64,000 bases of DNA, taken from Helichrysum umbraculigerum. Lineage: Eukaryota > Streptophyta > Magnoliopsida > Asterales > Asteraceae. The stretch lies in NCBI GenBank assembly GCA_949592205.1, contig CATIUR010000005.1, positions 86,362,777 through 86,426,776 of the forward strand. Direction: 5' to 3'. The notes beneath the pieces are model-generated. The model was not told where the DNA came from. It did not search any database and saw only the letters and a program-made list of their open reading frames with translations. The translations under genes and the position numbers were made by a program. Shown here piece after piece: positions 47,290 through 58,669 of this stretch (position 1 is the stretch's first letter; every line of letters starts with the position of its first letter).

Positions 47290-48275
47290 CATATCTTACA
47301 CCAAAGCCACCATGGACCTACTAGAGGACATCAAGGTACCCACATGACCGCAAGAAAAGTGTACGATGCCGGCTTTTTCTGGCCAACCATATTTCGAGAT
47401 GCGTACGATCTGGTAAGACGCTGCGATATCTGCCAAAGGCAAGGCAATATAACAGCCCGGAATGAAATGCCACTAACAAACATCCAGGCCGTGGAAATCT
47501 TCGTTATCTGGGGATTAGATTTCATGGGACCATTCCCTAAATCTAACGGTAAAGAGTACATCTTGGTTGCAGTCGACTACGTCTCCAGGTGGGCCAAGGC
47601 CCAAGCTCTCCCAACAAATGACGCCAAAGTAGTAACCAAATTTCTCAAAAAGCTATTCAGTCGATTTGGGACTCCAAAAGCAATAATCAGTGATCGTGGT
47701 ACACACTTTTGCAACGTTCAATTCATGAAAGTTCTGCAACAGTATGGTGTCACTCACAAGACATCAACAGCTTATCACCCCCAGACTAATGGGCAAGCTG
47801 AGGCAACAAATCGAGCTTTGAAAAGAATCTTGGAAAGAACTGTTGGTAATCATGGGTACAAATGGGCTGAAAAATTAGATGATGCATTGTGGGCATTCAG
47901 AACTGCCTATAAAACACCATTAGGAACCACACCGTATCGTCTAGTTTATGGCAAGGCATGTCACTTACCAATTGAGCTGGAATATAAAGCATACTGGGCT
48001 TTGAAGAACTGCAACTTAGATATTTCTACAGCTGGAGCAAATAGATGAATGCAGTTGAACGAGTTAGCCGAACTAAGGGATCAGGCATATGACAGTTCGT
48101 TAATCTTCAAAGAACGAACTAAGAAAATTCACAATGCTAAGCTGAGGCCCTCTAGATTCAAAACAGGAGATAAAGTGCTGCTTTTTAACTCGCGATTCAA
48201 GAAATTCTCTGGCAAGTTTAGGATCAGGTGGAGCGGACCATTCATAGTATCAAAGGTATTTACCTACGGTGCAGT
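47290..48275 (+). pseudogene. pol: Athila integrase (interrupted at its end)
   Basis: Same frame as RT. The zinc region (HILHQSHHGPTRGH... CDICQRQGNI) is followed by the core with a D in IWGLDFMGPFP, a D in IISDRGTHFCN and an E in TNGQAEATNRALKR. The C-terminal region has LLFNSRFKKFSGKFRIRWSGPF. A TGA at 48046-48048 precedes MQLNELAELRDQAY, again where Arg is common. The solo LTR cuts the gene at 48275; the frame resumes at 51158. Confidence 0.93.
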
Positions 48276-51152
48276 TGTCGCACCCCCTAATTCGGGTTGC
48301 GGAAGCGAATCGGGTCGGGGCGCGACTAATCAATATACAAAGCACACAAGATATATAATGAACGACCACTACATGCGTCGTTTTACAACTTACATTGATT
48401 AACGTAAAAGTCTACATATGTTTTACAAAAGACGAGATCGCATAGATATTTGAGAGATTCTAATACATATCTAATTTATACAAAATATAGAAATGCAGGG
48501 AAATCTCTTGATGTTTATATGATTGCATGCGACTCGAGTTACAGTATCCTGATGGGCAGTCCAACCTACTGCTGAGTACCTAAGATAACATGCTAAACGG
48601 TCAGCTAAAAAGCTGGTGAGCTCACAGGTTTAATATGATAAGATATGATTTATGAACCGCAAGATTTAATGAGTTGATTTACAAAACATGCAAATAAATG
48701 AATAATGAGTATCACTGCCAAGAGCACATAGTCTGAGCTTAACTGAGGGGTCAGGATCCACCTTTAAGGACCTGAGCGAGGTGCCTCTCTATGAGTGCCT
48801 AATCTACACTCAATACTGAACAAATGATAATGCGTCCGTTTGACAGGTTAGTGCTTGCTAACTCGGACGGGGATTGTCAATCCCATATGATACCATACAC
48901 TAACACTCACGCTAAATCATATTAACAGAACTATGCTTCAGAGGACTTTGATTGATTAGATGAAAACAACTCATGCAGCATACGTGATAATTTGATACTT
49001 GCGTTCACATGTAAAACAAAACAGTGCATGTATCTCACCCCTAGGTAAAAGCATTTAAAATAGGGGCTATGAGACTCACCTGAGTCTAATGAGATGCTAC
49101 TAAGCACAAATGATGATTCACAAGACAATGATGTCGATCAATCGACTGAAACCTGCAGGGCGTCTTAGACGCGCAAGGTTTTGATAAATGATTAGATGTC
49201 TTAACAGACTATCTATGCTAGTTGTTCATTCAACTATCAATGTCCAAATACATTTGATTTGTTTGTTTGAGTTATTGAAAATATTTACGGCCTGTTGGTG
49301 TGATTTGAAATAATTATTCCAAAATATAATTATTATAATGTTGTCATAATGTACTTATAAAGCATGTTTTATATGAGTTGGAGTCGCATCGTATAAGTGT
49401 TTGAGGTTGCGCGTGTTCGACACTTAGTGTACAATAGTTAAGACTACCAGTGCAAGTTATGACGCACGTTATCACTGTTTGTTATGGTTAAGGCTGTTAG
49501 TTATGAGTTATGACTGCCTTTGTATGTTGCGATCTCAGTTATTACTCCCCTTTATAACTCGTTATTACTGCCCTTTATAACTTGTTATTACTCCTCTTTA
49601 TAACCGTTATTACTGCTAGTTATATCTTGTTATTACTCCTAGTTATAACTTATTATTACTGCTAGTTATAACTTGTTATTACTCCTAGTTATAACTCGTT
49701 ATTACTGCTAGTTATAACTTCCTTCCCACTGTTAGTTATAATTGTCTTCCCTCTGTTAGTTATAATTTTCTTCCCTCTGTTAGTTATAATTTCCTTCCCA
49801 CTGTTAGTTATAATTTCCTTCCCACTGTTAGTTATAATTCCCTTATTTTTACTCGGTTTCGACTCACGATTTCACCCGTTTCTAGTCCGATTCAAGCCTA
49901 ACCAAAAATCACACATGTCCTCATATATGTCTAGTTCAGTTTTGCACTTTATGGTATTTTTATATATTCATTTACTATTTTTAACAAAAATGAATACGAA
50001 GAGTGGTCGGTTTCGTCTCAACAGTGAGGTCAGTCCAAAGACTCGTGTTTTTAGCTATGATCCGTGAGGATATGGTCCAAGGGCCAAAAATAAAAGTTGT
50101 AGACGACATCTTAAGGAACATTTTTCGTTTAGATGTCGAGAGTTGTTTCTTCCTAGTTTTCAAGATATAGACATTTTGGTGTGATGAAAATTTCTGGACA
50201 GAATCTGTCTTCATCCATATATGTTTGAAAAACGTTTTCCGTTATGATTTTTGGACATCCCTAAGTTGTATGAACAATATAACATCTATATAAACATAAT
50301 AAAAGTATTTTTCGAAGGTGTCGGGATTTCTTACAATGCTCGTATGAAGAATCCGAAAAGGTGGAAATGTAGCTCGCGTTCTCGTGATCGTTTTTGCTTC
50401 AATCGACTTAATGATCCAAAGAGGTTTTGATGGTGAATTATGGTGGTGAAAGTGGCTGATTTTAGAGAGATAAAGATCAGAGATTAGAGAGAGAATGAGA
50501 GAGATTGAGTTGGTGATTGAATGAAGAGAGATGAGATGATGGTGGTGGTTAAAGTCAAGAACAAGATCCATGTTTCATGGATCTTGTTTGGCTGATTTTT
50601 CCAAGTCAAAAAGGAGGTGGATTTTTGTTATATTTTGTCTCAAATAATTGGTATTATATCCGTGTTCGTTTACCCGATAGTTTAAATGTATATTTAGACG
50701 TTATGTATTATATATACGTTTTTAAATAACGAATAAACTTTCGATATTTTTGAGTTGAAGTATTTTATCAAAATACTTGTTAATGAGTTATAAAAATATA
50801 ACTTTGGTTGGTTTTGATTATCGAACGCGTTTCACTCATTTTTGGTTGCGTATGATTGTTTTATACGATACGAAATACCTTTGAAATATTATCGAAATAA
50901 TATGTAATAAATAATGAGTTGTAGTAAATAATAATTCTATATTACTTAATACTTGTTTTCACCAACGTCGCATAGATGAATCGGAATTCGGCCGATTTGA
51001 AAATGCACGATTTAAACAAATCGCGTACTGATATATATATATATAACAATATACATATTGATACATACAATTAGCCTAAGACATAGCACTAATTACATGT
51101 ATTAATAGATGATTAGGAACTAATAACTAGTCCTAATTTGATGGGTGTCACA
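48276..51152 (-). mobile_element. Solo LTR of the gag-only Gypsy family
   Basis: 2,877 bp, starting TGTCGCACCC and ending GGTGTCACA, with the target duplication GCAGT at 48271-48275 and 51153-51157 exactly inside the Athila integrase frame. There is no primer site or internal region. It shares blocks with the LTR at 1-1882, so it belongs to that subfamily. It contains the family motif (49285-49300, slightly changed) and a tandem array. Confidence 0.95.
49537..49840. repeat. TTATAAC/TTATTACT tandem repeat region
   Basis: Two blocks: about seven units of GTTATTACTCC plus a TTATAAC tail with a period near 26 bases, then about six units of CTTCCCTCTGTTAGTTATAA with a period near 25. It lies at the same place in the LTR as unrelated arrays in sister LTRs. 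Confidence 0.9.
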
Positions 51153-51157
51153 GCAGT

Positions 51158-51350
51158 CGAACTCGAGGCACCAGAAGGTAATTTTAAGGTTAATGGTCAT
51201 CGCTTAAAGCATTACTTCGAAGACTTTCCCATCAGGGAAGATGTCTTTATCTTTGAACCACCAAGAGTCGACAGAAAGGTACAAAGAGTCAAGCTAGAGA
51301 CTCGTAAAACAAGCGTTCTTGGGAGGCACCCCAAACCTATCTTTATTTAA
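51158..51350 (+). pseudogene. pol: Athila pol C-terminal end
   Basis: The last 60-odd codons of the Athila pol frame after the solo LTR. They contain FKVNGHRLKHYFEDF and end near LGRHPKPIFI at 51350, typical of the end of pol in this lineage. Confidence 0.88.
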
Positions 51351-51515
51351 TTCTGTCATTTTATATCTTAGTTTATTTTTATTAAGTATGGTTGTCTCTG
51401 AACTAATAAAATTGCAGGCTTGCCACTTATCTGATTCGAATTGCAAAATCTGAGATAACTATTATTCATTTACTATCACTATTAGCATTACTTGTTTATT
51501 TTATTTTGTTTCAGG

Positions 51516-52179
51516 ATGGACGCTGTTGACGCTGATCATGTAGCTGAGAGACCACGCAGACGACACAGACCTCGGAGACGCAGAGCACAGAGAGCAGCTA
51601 TGCTGACCATCACTAAGGATGACCTGACTGATGTCCCAATCACTCACGAGGAGTTGCCCGATGAGAGGCCCTCATCACCTTTGCCAGCCCCTGTACCTAC
51701 TTTCGAGTACGGTATCACTACGGCCGACCCAGCTGCTTCGTGGGCCCTCTTCCGGACACTCTCCATCCAGCATGACATCATGTCCTCTATCTGTGAGCAG
51801 CTCGAGATTCCGGGACCTGCTGCCATTCCCTACAGGCTTGGTCCAGATCCAGGACCATCTCGACCTCCATGGTCCTTCTTTCCTCCTGCAGATCCACCTG
51901 TTGTCTCTACTGTCGGGCCTTCTACTGGTCTCACTATTGCAGCTGCTGATCCGGATCCAGCATTGCCCACAGGAATTGCATCACCAGATCGCAGCCTCAC
52001 AGAGCAGCTTCTGGCCGCTTTTGATGCTCACACTTCTGCTTCCCCCTACCACTGACGAGATCGTGAGTCAGGCTATGACTAATATTGATTTTTCCATTCC
52101 ATCTCCAACTTCCGTTTTCGACAGGGATGTTGAGGCAGAGTTTGATCCTGACACTGATGACCTACTTGATGATTACTAG
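51516..52179 (+). pseudogene. Athila extra 3' ORF, arginine-rich start, frameshifted
   Basis: The ATG at 51516 begins MDAVDADHV, followed by a dense basic patch (RPRRRHRPRRRRAQR), an acidic segment, and Pro/Ser-rich text with PLPAPVPTFEYG and a helix around LFRTLSIQHDIMSSICEQL. This frame stops at 52053-52055. A second frame continues with DEIVSQAMTNIDF to an acidic end (DPDTDDLLDDY) at 52179, so a frameshift lies near 52040. The position matches the extra or env-like ORF of Athila, but I see no signal peptide or membrane segment. The basic patch could bind nucleic acid or act in nuclear import (inference). Confidence 0.6.
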
Positions 52180-52932
52180 ATTTTATCTTTATTATTTACT
52201 TTCTGTATTATGACTTTATACTTACGTTTTAGACCTGCTACCTAGATGAGATACTGTGATATGTGTGTTGTTGTTTATTGCAGAATTCAGCTTTGTGTGG
52301 AATGGATGATCTTAAACGAGCCTGCTCCTTAAAATCCAGCAATTCACTAGCACCACTCCTGCACAAACCTGGTCTATTCCAGTAAACACAAATGGGGAGT
52401 CTCTCTGTTCCTTTTCCCCGTTTAAATCTTGTTTTACTATGCTCATGTTAGTGTATTTAATTTCTGTGCCCCATCCTAAACTTATCACTAAGTGTGGGAT
52501 TCCAGCCCAAATTAAACACTGGAGATACATCTACCTACATGTTCAAACTCTAAGTGTGAGATTTTACTAGTAAAATCTCTACTCAAGAGAACATTATGGA
52601 CAATGTTCCTCTAAGTGTGGGATGGCAGGTATAGAATACCTTAAAAGGTGATTTTTATGTCCAATAATAGCAATCTTTCTCTCAAAACTTTTTTCAAAAA
52701 TAAGGTCAATTTTTTTCAAAATTAATGAGGCTAACTCAGTTTTTGAGTCTCAGATACTACTGAGAGAAACCATTTTAAAAATATAAGTATGATATTTCTA
52801 AAAGCCTAAAGGAAATAAGGTAAAAATTGCTTAAGCAAGAAGTGATAATCAAAGGAGCAGGACTAGACACATACAACCCCTTTGCAGTGAGGTATCTTGA
52901 GCCCAAAAGCATTCATCTTTAATGCTTCATGA
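52180..52932 (+). other. Athila 3' non-coding region with AAGTGTGGGA motifs
   Basis: No coding region. The phrase CTAAGTGTGGGAT, like the Athila polypurine tract, appears near 52489 and 52611, with a variant (CTAAGTGTGAGAT) near 52549. No clear purine tract abuts the LTR at 52933, so which copy primes plus-strand synthesis is uncertain. Confidence 0.65.
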
Positions 52933-53426
52933 TGTGACGCAAAAAGTCATGTTTTGAAGGCCATTATTCCACACTTTTTGGGCACATCTTTAGTGAAAAC
53001 ATTCCAAAACTATCATTATTTACTAAAATTCACTAAAGTGCTCCAAATATAGGCGTTGCTACAAAAATCACTAAAAACGTTCAAATAACGAGCAAAACGG
53101 AGCAAATAAGCAGCAACCAATTCTCGCACCCTCATTTATCCTATGATAAACACATTCTAACCTTATGATATGTTGTGATAGGTAAAATCGAGACGAGAAA
53201 ATCAAGAATCATGCAAATCAGATAAAGAACGGAGAAGACTGGACGGTTACCGACTCCTATAAAGTGATTTCGGCTATGCTAAAGTTATACAAATCCAATT
53301 TCAGTGATATTGGCATCATTAGAAGCATAACGGAATTACGAAGACACAGGCGAAAGAATCAGGTCAAACGGACGCGTAACGAAGGAGATACGGACGTTTT
53401 AAGCAACGAACTAAATCAGATGGAAG

Positions 53427-53518
53427 CCGTATACGGCCTTGCACACTGTATACGGCCCTTCATAGACCGTATACGGCCCTTAGCACACCGTATACAGCCC
53501 TATGAAGGCCGTATACGG
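53427..53518. repeat. CCGTATACGG palindrome array (3' LTR)
   Basis: Copies begin at 53427, 53446 (CTGTATACGG), 53467, 53488 (CCGTATACAG) and 53509. The spacing of 19, 21, 21 and 21 bases is identical to that in the 5' LTR. Confidence 0.95.
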
Positions 53519-53607
53519 CCCCTGGTACCCCATATGCTGCCCGTTTGTGCTTCGTTTGCTTGTACGTGCGTGCTTCGCGAGTTGTACGACTGATTACAAG
53601 CTTGGCC

Positions 53608-53616
53608 TATAAATAG
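53608..53616 (+). promoter_or_regulatory. TATA box of Athila 3' LTR
   Basis: TATAAATAG, about 90 bases after the last palindrome, followed by a CT-rich tract with TTTCTTTCTTTC near 53708. Confidence 0.72.
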
Positions 53617-54589
53617 GGGGTCACCCCTCCAACCTTCAACACACTTCATCATTCCATTCATTTCTCCATTTCCACTTTCTCTCTCACACACACTCTCTCT
53701 CTAAACTTTCTTTCTTTCTTTCTCTCTCTAGAAATTAGGGTTAGGTCTAGTTAGTTCTTAGTTAGTATTTAACTGAAACTAACGGAGGGGCTACTTTTGT
53801 AATAGCGTGGGGAATAGTTCAGGGGCTTTTATTGTAATATTGTCAAGGATATTGCGGAAGTTCTGCTTGTACTCTCTCTCTAAACGCTTATTCAATCTAC
53901 GCTTTATTAACGGTTACTTCTTTCCTTATCTATGATAATGATAATTGCTATTGTTATTATGCTAGATTTAGGATATGTTATTATGCGTAGTGAGTAGTTT
54001 CCTTGTGTGTTTGTTATGATGTAGTTAGTTATATATGTGTGGGGTGATGTTGCTTTAAAACGTATAATTGGATAACATTATGATATAACGGAGGTAATGT
54101 TATACGGCTTTCATTTGTATAGTGCCGGAATCATCACTTATGTGTGTAGTACGGAACGTGGAAGCTATGAAAGTCGTGGGCACAATCCGTTGTGGAAATA
54201 ATGTTCCCAGTTATATTATATAAATGAAAACCGGTGATCTATTAATCTTATATTTATGAATTTCTAAACCAAATCGCCTTTCCTCCAATTAAACGTGGTT
54301 AGAACCTTTATGACAAGGAGTCGCGAACCTTGTTCAAACGGTCACTACCTATCTGTGTTTTCTGAAACTATAAACATGGTCTGAATTGCGTAGCTGTGGA
54401 AATACTGTTTAAAACCTTTCGTATAGTACACCGTGAATCAATCAGGGATTTATTGGGAAATAGTGAGGGCTGGTTTATATCATAGATGGTTGGGCTTTAA
54501 TACAAACTTAGTTTAAACTAGTCTAGAGTGACCATAAAGTATGTGACCCCGGAAAGACCACGGTAAACGGCACTGTACTTCGTGTAACG

Positions 54590-54830
54590 TTGGAAACACC
54601 TTTGGTGGAGTACAAATACGTAGGAGCTAAGGAAATGTCGGTGGTTGAAGACTGTGTCACATCCTGGTTTGACTTCAAAGCTGTGGAAATGCTTGATCGC
54701 ACTGTACACCGTTAGTACGCCTAAAGATCATGAACACTGTGGAAATGCTTAGATGCACTGTACACCGTTAGTACATCTTGGGTCTGTAAAACTGTGGAAA
54801 TGCATAGTCGCACTATACACCGTGATGAAA
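54590..54830. repeat. U5 repeats in Athila 3' LTR
   Basis: About three units with a period near 60 bases share ACTGTGGAAATGC, then GCACTGTACACCG. Similar GGAAACACC...GGTGGAGTACAAA phrases occur near 54120 and 54590, in the 5' LTR near 26470, and in the solo LTR near 22620 and 22740. Confidence 0.75.
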
Positions 54831-55984
54831 GCTCTAGGCTAAAATAAAACCATTAATATAAAGTTAATAGTCACCAAACCAAGTCTTAATCTTAAATGCC
54901 TTGTTTGACTTCGTTGTCCCCGTAGTGTTAAGAAAGGTCGGAACCTTAGTGGGTATGTTACTCTATCTCATGCGCCCAGGAATTAATATTCCAAGAAGGG
55001 TCGTTACTCCGTCACTGGATAACGTTGAAGAGTTGAGCATCCTCCTCCGATCAGACTCAATTTGGCCTAGTACTCAGTGACATACTGATTGGTCTCCCCA
55101 ATCAGTAGGGTACTAGTGTTTACACTACGAACAATTAAGCTCAGATAAGACACAAACCTTTAAAAGACGTTTTCATACTAAAACCCTAGCATCACCCCCG
55201 CATAAGCTAACGAAGTCATAACAAACATGTGACACCCCCAAATTTAATGTTTTGCGGAAGCGAGTTTTGGGTGCCACTAATCAAATATCAAAACACCAAA
55301 GTACAAGCAAACGACTCTACATGAGACGTTATAGATAATACATTACATTACATAAGTTTTCAAAAGTAGTACAAGGTTTTAAGTTATAAGTAATACATCA
55401 TTACGAGTTCGCTAAATGATTTAGAAGATTTTAAACACATAATCATAGTACAAAAGATAATGCCAATAAAATCTCCAAGTGGTTATGCATGCGACTCGTA
55501 CTAGCCTAGCATACCCTGCGGGCCATCCTACTGTTGCTGAGTACCTGAGAATACATCACTAAAAAGGTCAACCAAAAAGGTTGGTGAATCTCACAGGTTT
55601 GTATGTACAGTAGTAAACAGTTTGCGTAAATCAGTAAGTAAATCATTCACAATAGTAAAACAGTAAAGTATAATTGTACAATAGTAATAAGTCGGTAACC
55701 AAGTATTTCATAAGTACAGTAAGGTCGGTATAGTCGGTCATGTCATGCCATGAGCCATCATAGTCGAAGCTTAACACGTCTGTAATTTGCCACCGTGAGT
55801 GCTAATCCAAAAACACTCATATGAAACAAATACTAATATGCCTGTTTCTACAGTGAAATCCGTGGTAGCGCTACTACCCCAGGCAGGGATTGTCAGTCCC
55901 ATATGGATCCATATATTAAACTCGCGCTTATCGTAATTAACAACTATGATTCAGAGGACTTCATTGGATTAAAGGAAACTCATG

Positions 55985-56060
55985 CAAATAAGTATATCGG
56001 CAAGTCTGTAAGTCTGTAAGGTCTGTAAGTCTGTAAAGTCTGTAAGTCTGTAAAGTCTGT
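55985..56060. repeat. GTCTGTAA short tandem repeats
   Basis: About eight copies of GTCTGTAA in the phrase AAGTCTGTAAGTCTGTAA. The same block is in the partner LTR at about 61972-62030. Confidence 0.9.
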
Positions 56061-56602
56061 AAATTAGAAAACAGTAAGGTCTGTCCAATAGTCGGTAAGT
56101 TCGAAAACAGTAAAGTCTGTCAATAAGTCAGTAAGTCTGTAAATCAGCATGTTTGTAAAACAGTGAGTCTGTAAGTCGGTAACAAAGTAGTTTATAAGTC
56201 GGTCAAACATTACGTTTAATAGTCGGTAAAGTAATAAGCCAGTATAGTAATAAGTCGGTAAAACAATACATTTGTACATGTATTCAAGTAAGTCAAGTAA
56301 TTTAGTAAACGAGTAGTTTTAGTAAACTAGTAATTTCAGTAAACAAGCAATGCATCTCTCCCAAAGTGAAAGCAGTAAAAATGGGCAGTGAGACTCACCT
56401 GAGTCTAGCAGACGATGCAGAAATCAAGCAGTGTAGTAACCTGAACTAGTAATCCTTTAGTGTCCTAAACGCGTAAGGTTAAGTAAGTAAATGGACATCA
56501 TTAAGATAATCCATGCTAGTTATCCACTCAACTAGTTAATGTCCAATAGTTTGTTTGTATAAGTGTGTACGGCCCGTTGGTGATGGGGTGTAATAATAAT
56601 TC

Positions 56603-56605
<3 letters not shown>

Positions 56606-56660
<55 letters not shown>
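56606..56660. repeat. (ATT)n microsatellite, about 18 units
   Basis: Pure ATT repeat in the 3' LTR. The partner LTR has about 25 units at 62575-62650. Confidence 0.97.
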
Positions 56661-56663
<3 letters not shown>

Positions 56664-58658
56664 TTCATTTTGTTGTATATTTGAAAAGTAATTTCAATAG
56701 TATGTTGTTTTGTACCATTACGTGAAATGTTTGCGCGAATGTAAGTTCGAGATGGTGTAACTCTTCATGGGTGAAAACCCTACGATGGACAAGTGTAAAC
56801 TTGTACGTGTGCGAGTGTATTCTCGTACTAGTTTGAGTGTAATCTCATCTAGGTATTAGTGTAATCTCATACATATTTAAGTTGTAATACATATACTACC
56901 CAAAGTATATAAGTTCTCTTACACGAGTGTCGTTACATATTATATGATAACATTATCAAGATTAATTTCGAGTTACAATTCTTAGCATTTCTCAATCATT
57001 TCATATTCATCAATACGTGGCTCGTTTTGTGTTGACTTGGTCAAACGGGCTCGGTTTGACCCAAGACTTTTACACTAGTCTTAAATATGGTTATAAAGCT
57101 TGTAAAAATTATCGTTACGTTTAGTGGTCGCCTCGAAGTGTCGTTTTTACAAAATTACCAAAACAGCCCTTATGTTTATATTTTTCCAGATTTCGTCTCG
57201 ACAAATCCCTCGTTTTCTCTACTTTCTAGTCCGAATCAAGTTCTACCAAAAATCACAGGTGAACTCCTATGTGTCTAGTATATTGTCAAAATTTCCCAAG
57301 AACTATAGTGTCAATCTAGTTAGCTAAATAAATTTTGAGAGGTGTCGGGTCCGAAATCCGGCCAAAACAGTGACAGTCTTACAAATCGGGTTTTCTAGGA
57401 GAATTGGTGTATTTCTGAGCTTCGAGCAAAACACAAAAGTTGTAGGCAACGAAAATACGAAGATTTTGGCTTTGGTTTCATGCATTTTCATTGTGTTTTC
57501 GATTTTATATGAATTGTTTCGTGAAGGGTACAGAATCTGTCCTACAAACTGTTTTCATATATATGTGTATAAAACATAATTTAAGCTTTGTTCTTGGACA
57601 TTTTATTGTTGAGTGAACATTCTAACATGTAAATAAGTAAGTTTCAAGTATATATAATGAAAAGTAAAAGGTTCCTTACAAAGAGATGAAGAGGAGAAGG
57701 AAAACGGAAGTCGAATGCTCGTTTTGGTGCGTTTCCTTGAATTCCGGCATGGCGGCTCGTGGTGGATCTATGGTGGTGATTGTGGTGGTTTATGGTGGTC
57801 TTGTGACAGCCTCCAAAGGCTGTGAAAAACGTTCAAAGAGAGAGAGAGGGAGATTTGAGAGAAATCAAGTGAGTTGAGGGTGAATAATGGGGTATGGGTT
57901 GCATGTTTGTGTGTAAGTATCACATGGAGAGGGTATGGGTTGGGTGTGGGCTGCTGAAAATCAGCAGATTTTGTGGGGGTCCCACACCATGTGGGTGGTA
58001 AATCTTGTTCTCAAAGTTTCGTTTCACGCGGTGCCCGTTTACCCGTTCGTTTCGTCGTTCATTTAAACGTTATATGTTTAACAAAGTACATTTCGTTTAC
58101 GTTTTAAATTACAGTATTTTTGATGAAAGTTTTACTCAAGTAATCTCTTTTAAGTTACTAAAATGATATTCAAGTTTTCGTTCGGTCGTCGGTCGCGTTT
58201 AGTACATTTATTTAAATCGGGTAACGTTTTTAAACGTTATAATTATACGCGTGTAATCGCGTTATTTTTACTTGAAGTATTTTACCAAAATACTTAGTTT
58301 TAAGTTATAAAACTATAACTTTGATTTATTTCGTCGGTAGGGCGCGTTTCATGCATTTTTGTAGCGTTCGGTCACGTTTTAAGCAAAACGTACGTGTCGT
58401 TATATTGTAAACATAATATAAAATAATTATCGTTGTTATCAAATAATTTCATATTATTTAATAATGGTTTCACCAACGTCCGTATTTGAATTCCTGCGTG
58501 ATTTGTTTATACGCAATTTTTGAATAATTGTTTTGTGTTATATATACATATAATCATATATATAATACTTGTACGCTTTGGTATTTTAAGTATATAATAC
58601 TTGAAATAAAAGTTTAAATTTGGACCAAATTTTGGGTCATTTTTGACCGGGTGTCACA

Positions 58659-58669
58659 TTCTCCCCTTG
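58659..58669 (-). promoter_or_regulatory. Polypurine tract of the gag-only element
   Basis: The - strand AAGGGGAGAA directly precedes TGTGACACCC of the 3' LTR. A second similar string (AAGGGGAGGA) lies about 140 bases away near 58798-58808. Confidence 0.88.

Larger units (their letters stand above)
24561..55227 (+). mobile_element. Athila-type Ty3/Gypsy element, split by four later insertions
   Basis: The parts in order are 5' LTR (24561-26971), tRNA-Asp-type primer site, gag (27167-28419), [Tekay-like insertion], protease (37166-37860), [LARD-like insertion], RT-RNase H and integrase (44747-48275), [solo LTR], end of pol, extra 3' ORF (51516-52179) and 3' LTR from 52933. The 3' LTR is itself cut at 55227 by another element, and its end lies outside the window. 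Each insertion is bracketed by an exact 5-bp duplication (except the last, whose far side is not visible), and the Athila reading frame joins across each gap. The 5' flank at insertion is ACTGA (24556-24560). Confidence 0.9.
52933..55227 (+). repeat. Athila 3' LTR (cut by an insertion)
   Basis: It starts TGTGACGCAAAAAGTC and aligns with the 5' LTR through the palindrome array, the TATA box (53608-53616), the CT-rich tract and the U5 segment. It is cut at 55227 by the gag-only element; its end would lie beyond the window. Confidence 0.87.
55228..58658 (-). repeat. 3' LTR of the gag-only element
   Basis: 3,431 bp. It includes the TCTGTAAG tandem block, the family motif at 56567-56582, an ATT microsatellite and a GGTGGT-rich segment near 57755-57800. 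Short open frames here recur in the other LTR and are not genes. Confidence 0.95.

Noticed and set aside
45373..48275. Treating Athila RT-integrase as an intact gene
   Set aside because: At least four in-frame stops and an LTR insertion interrupt it.
57087..57877. Several 60-70-codon + frames, repeated at 63077-63867
   Set aside because: They lie in the LTRs of the gag-only element, recur only because LTRs are copies, and have no recognisable domain.
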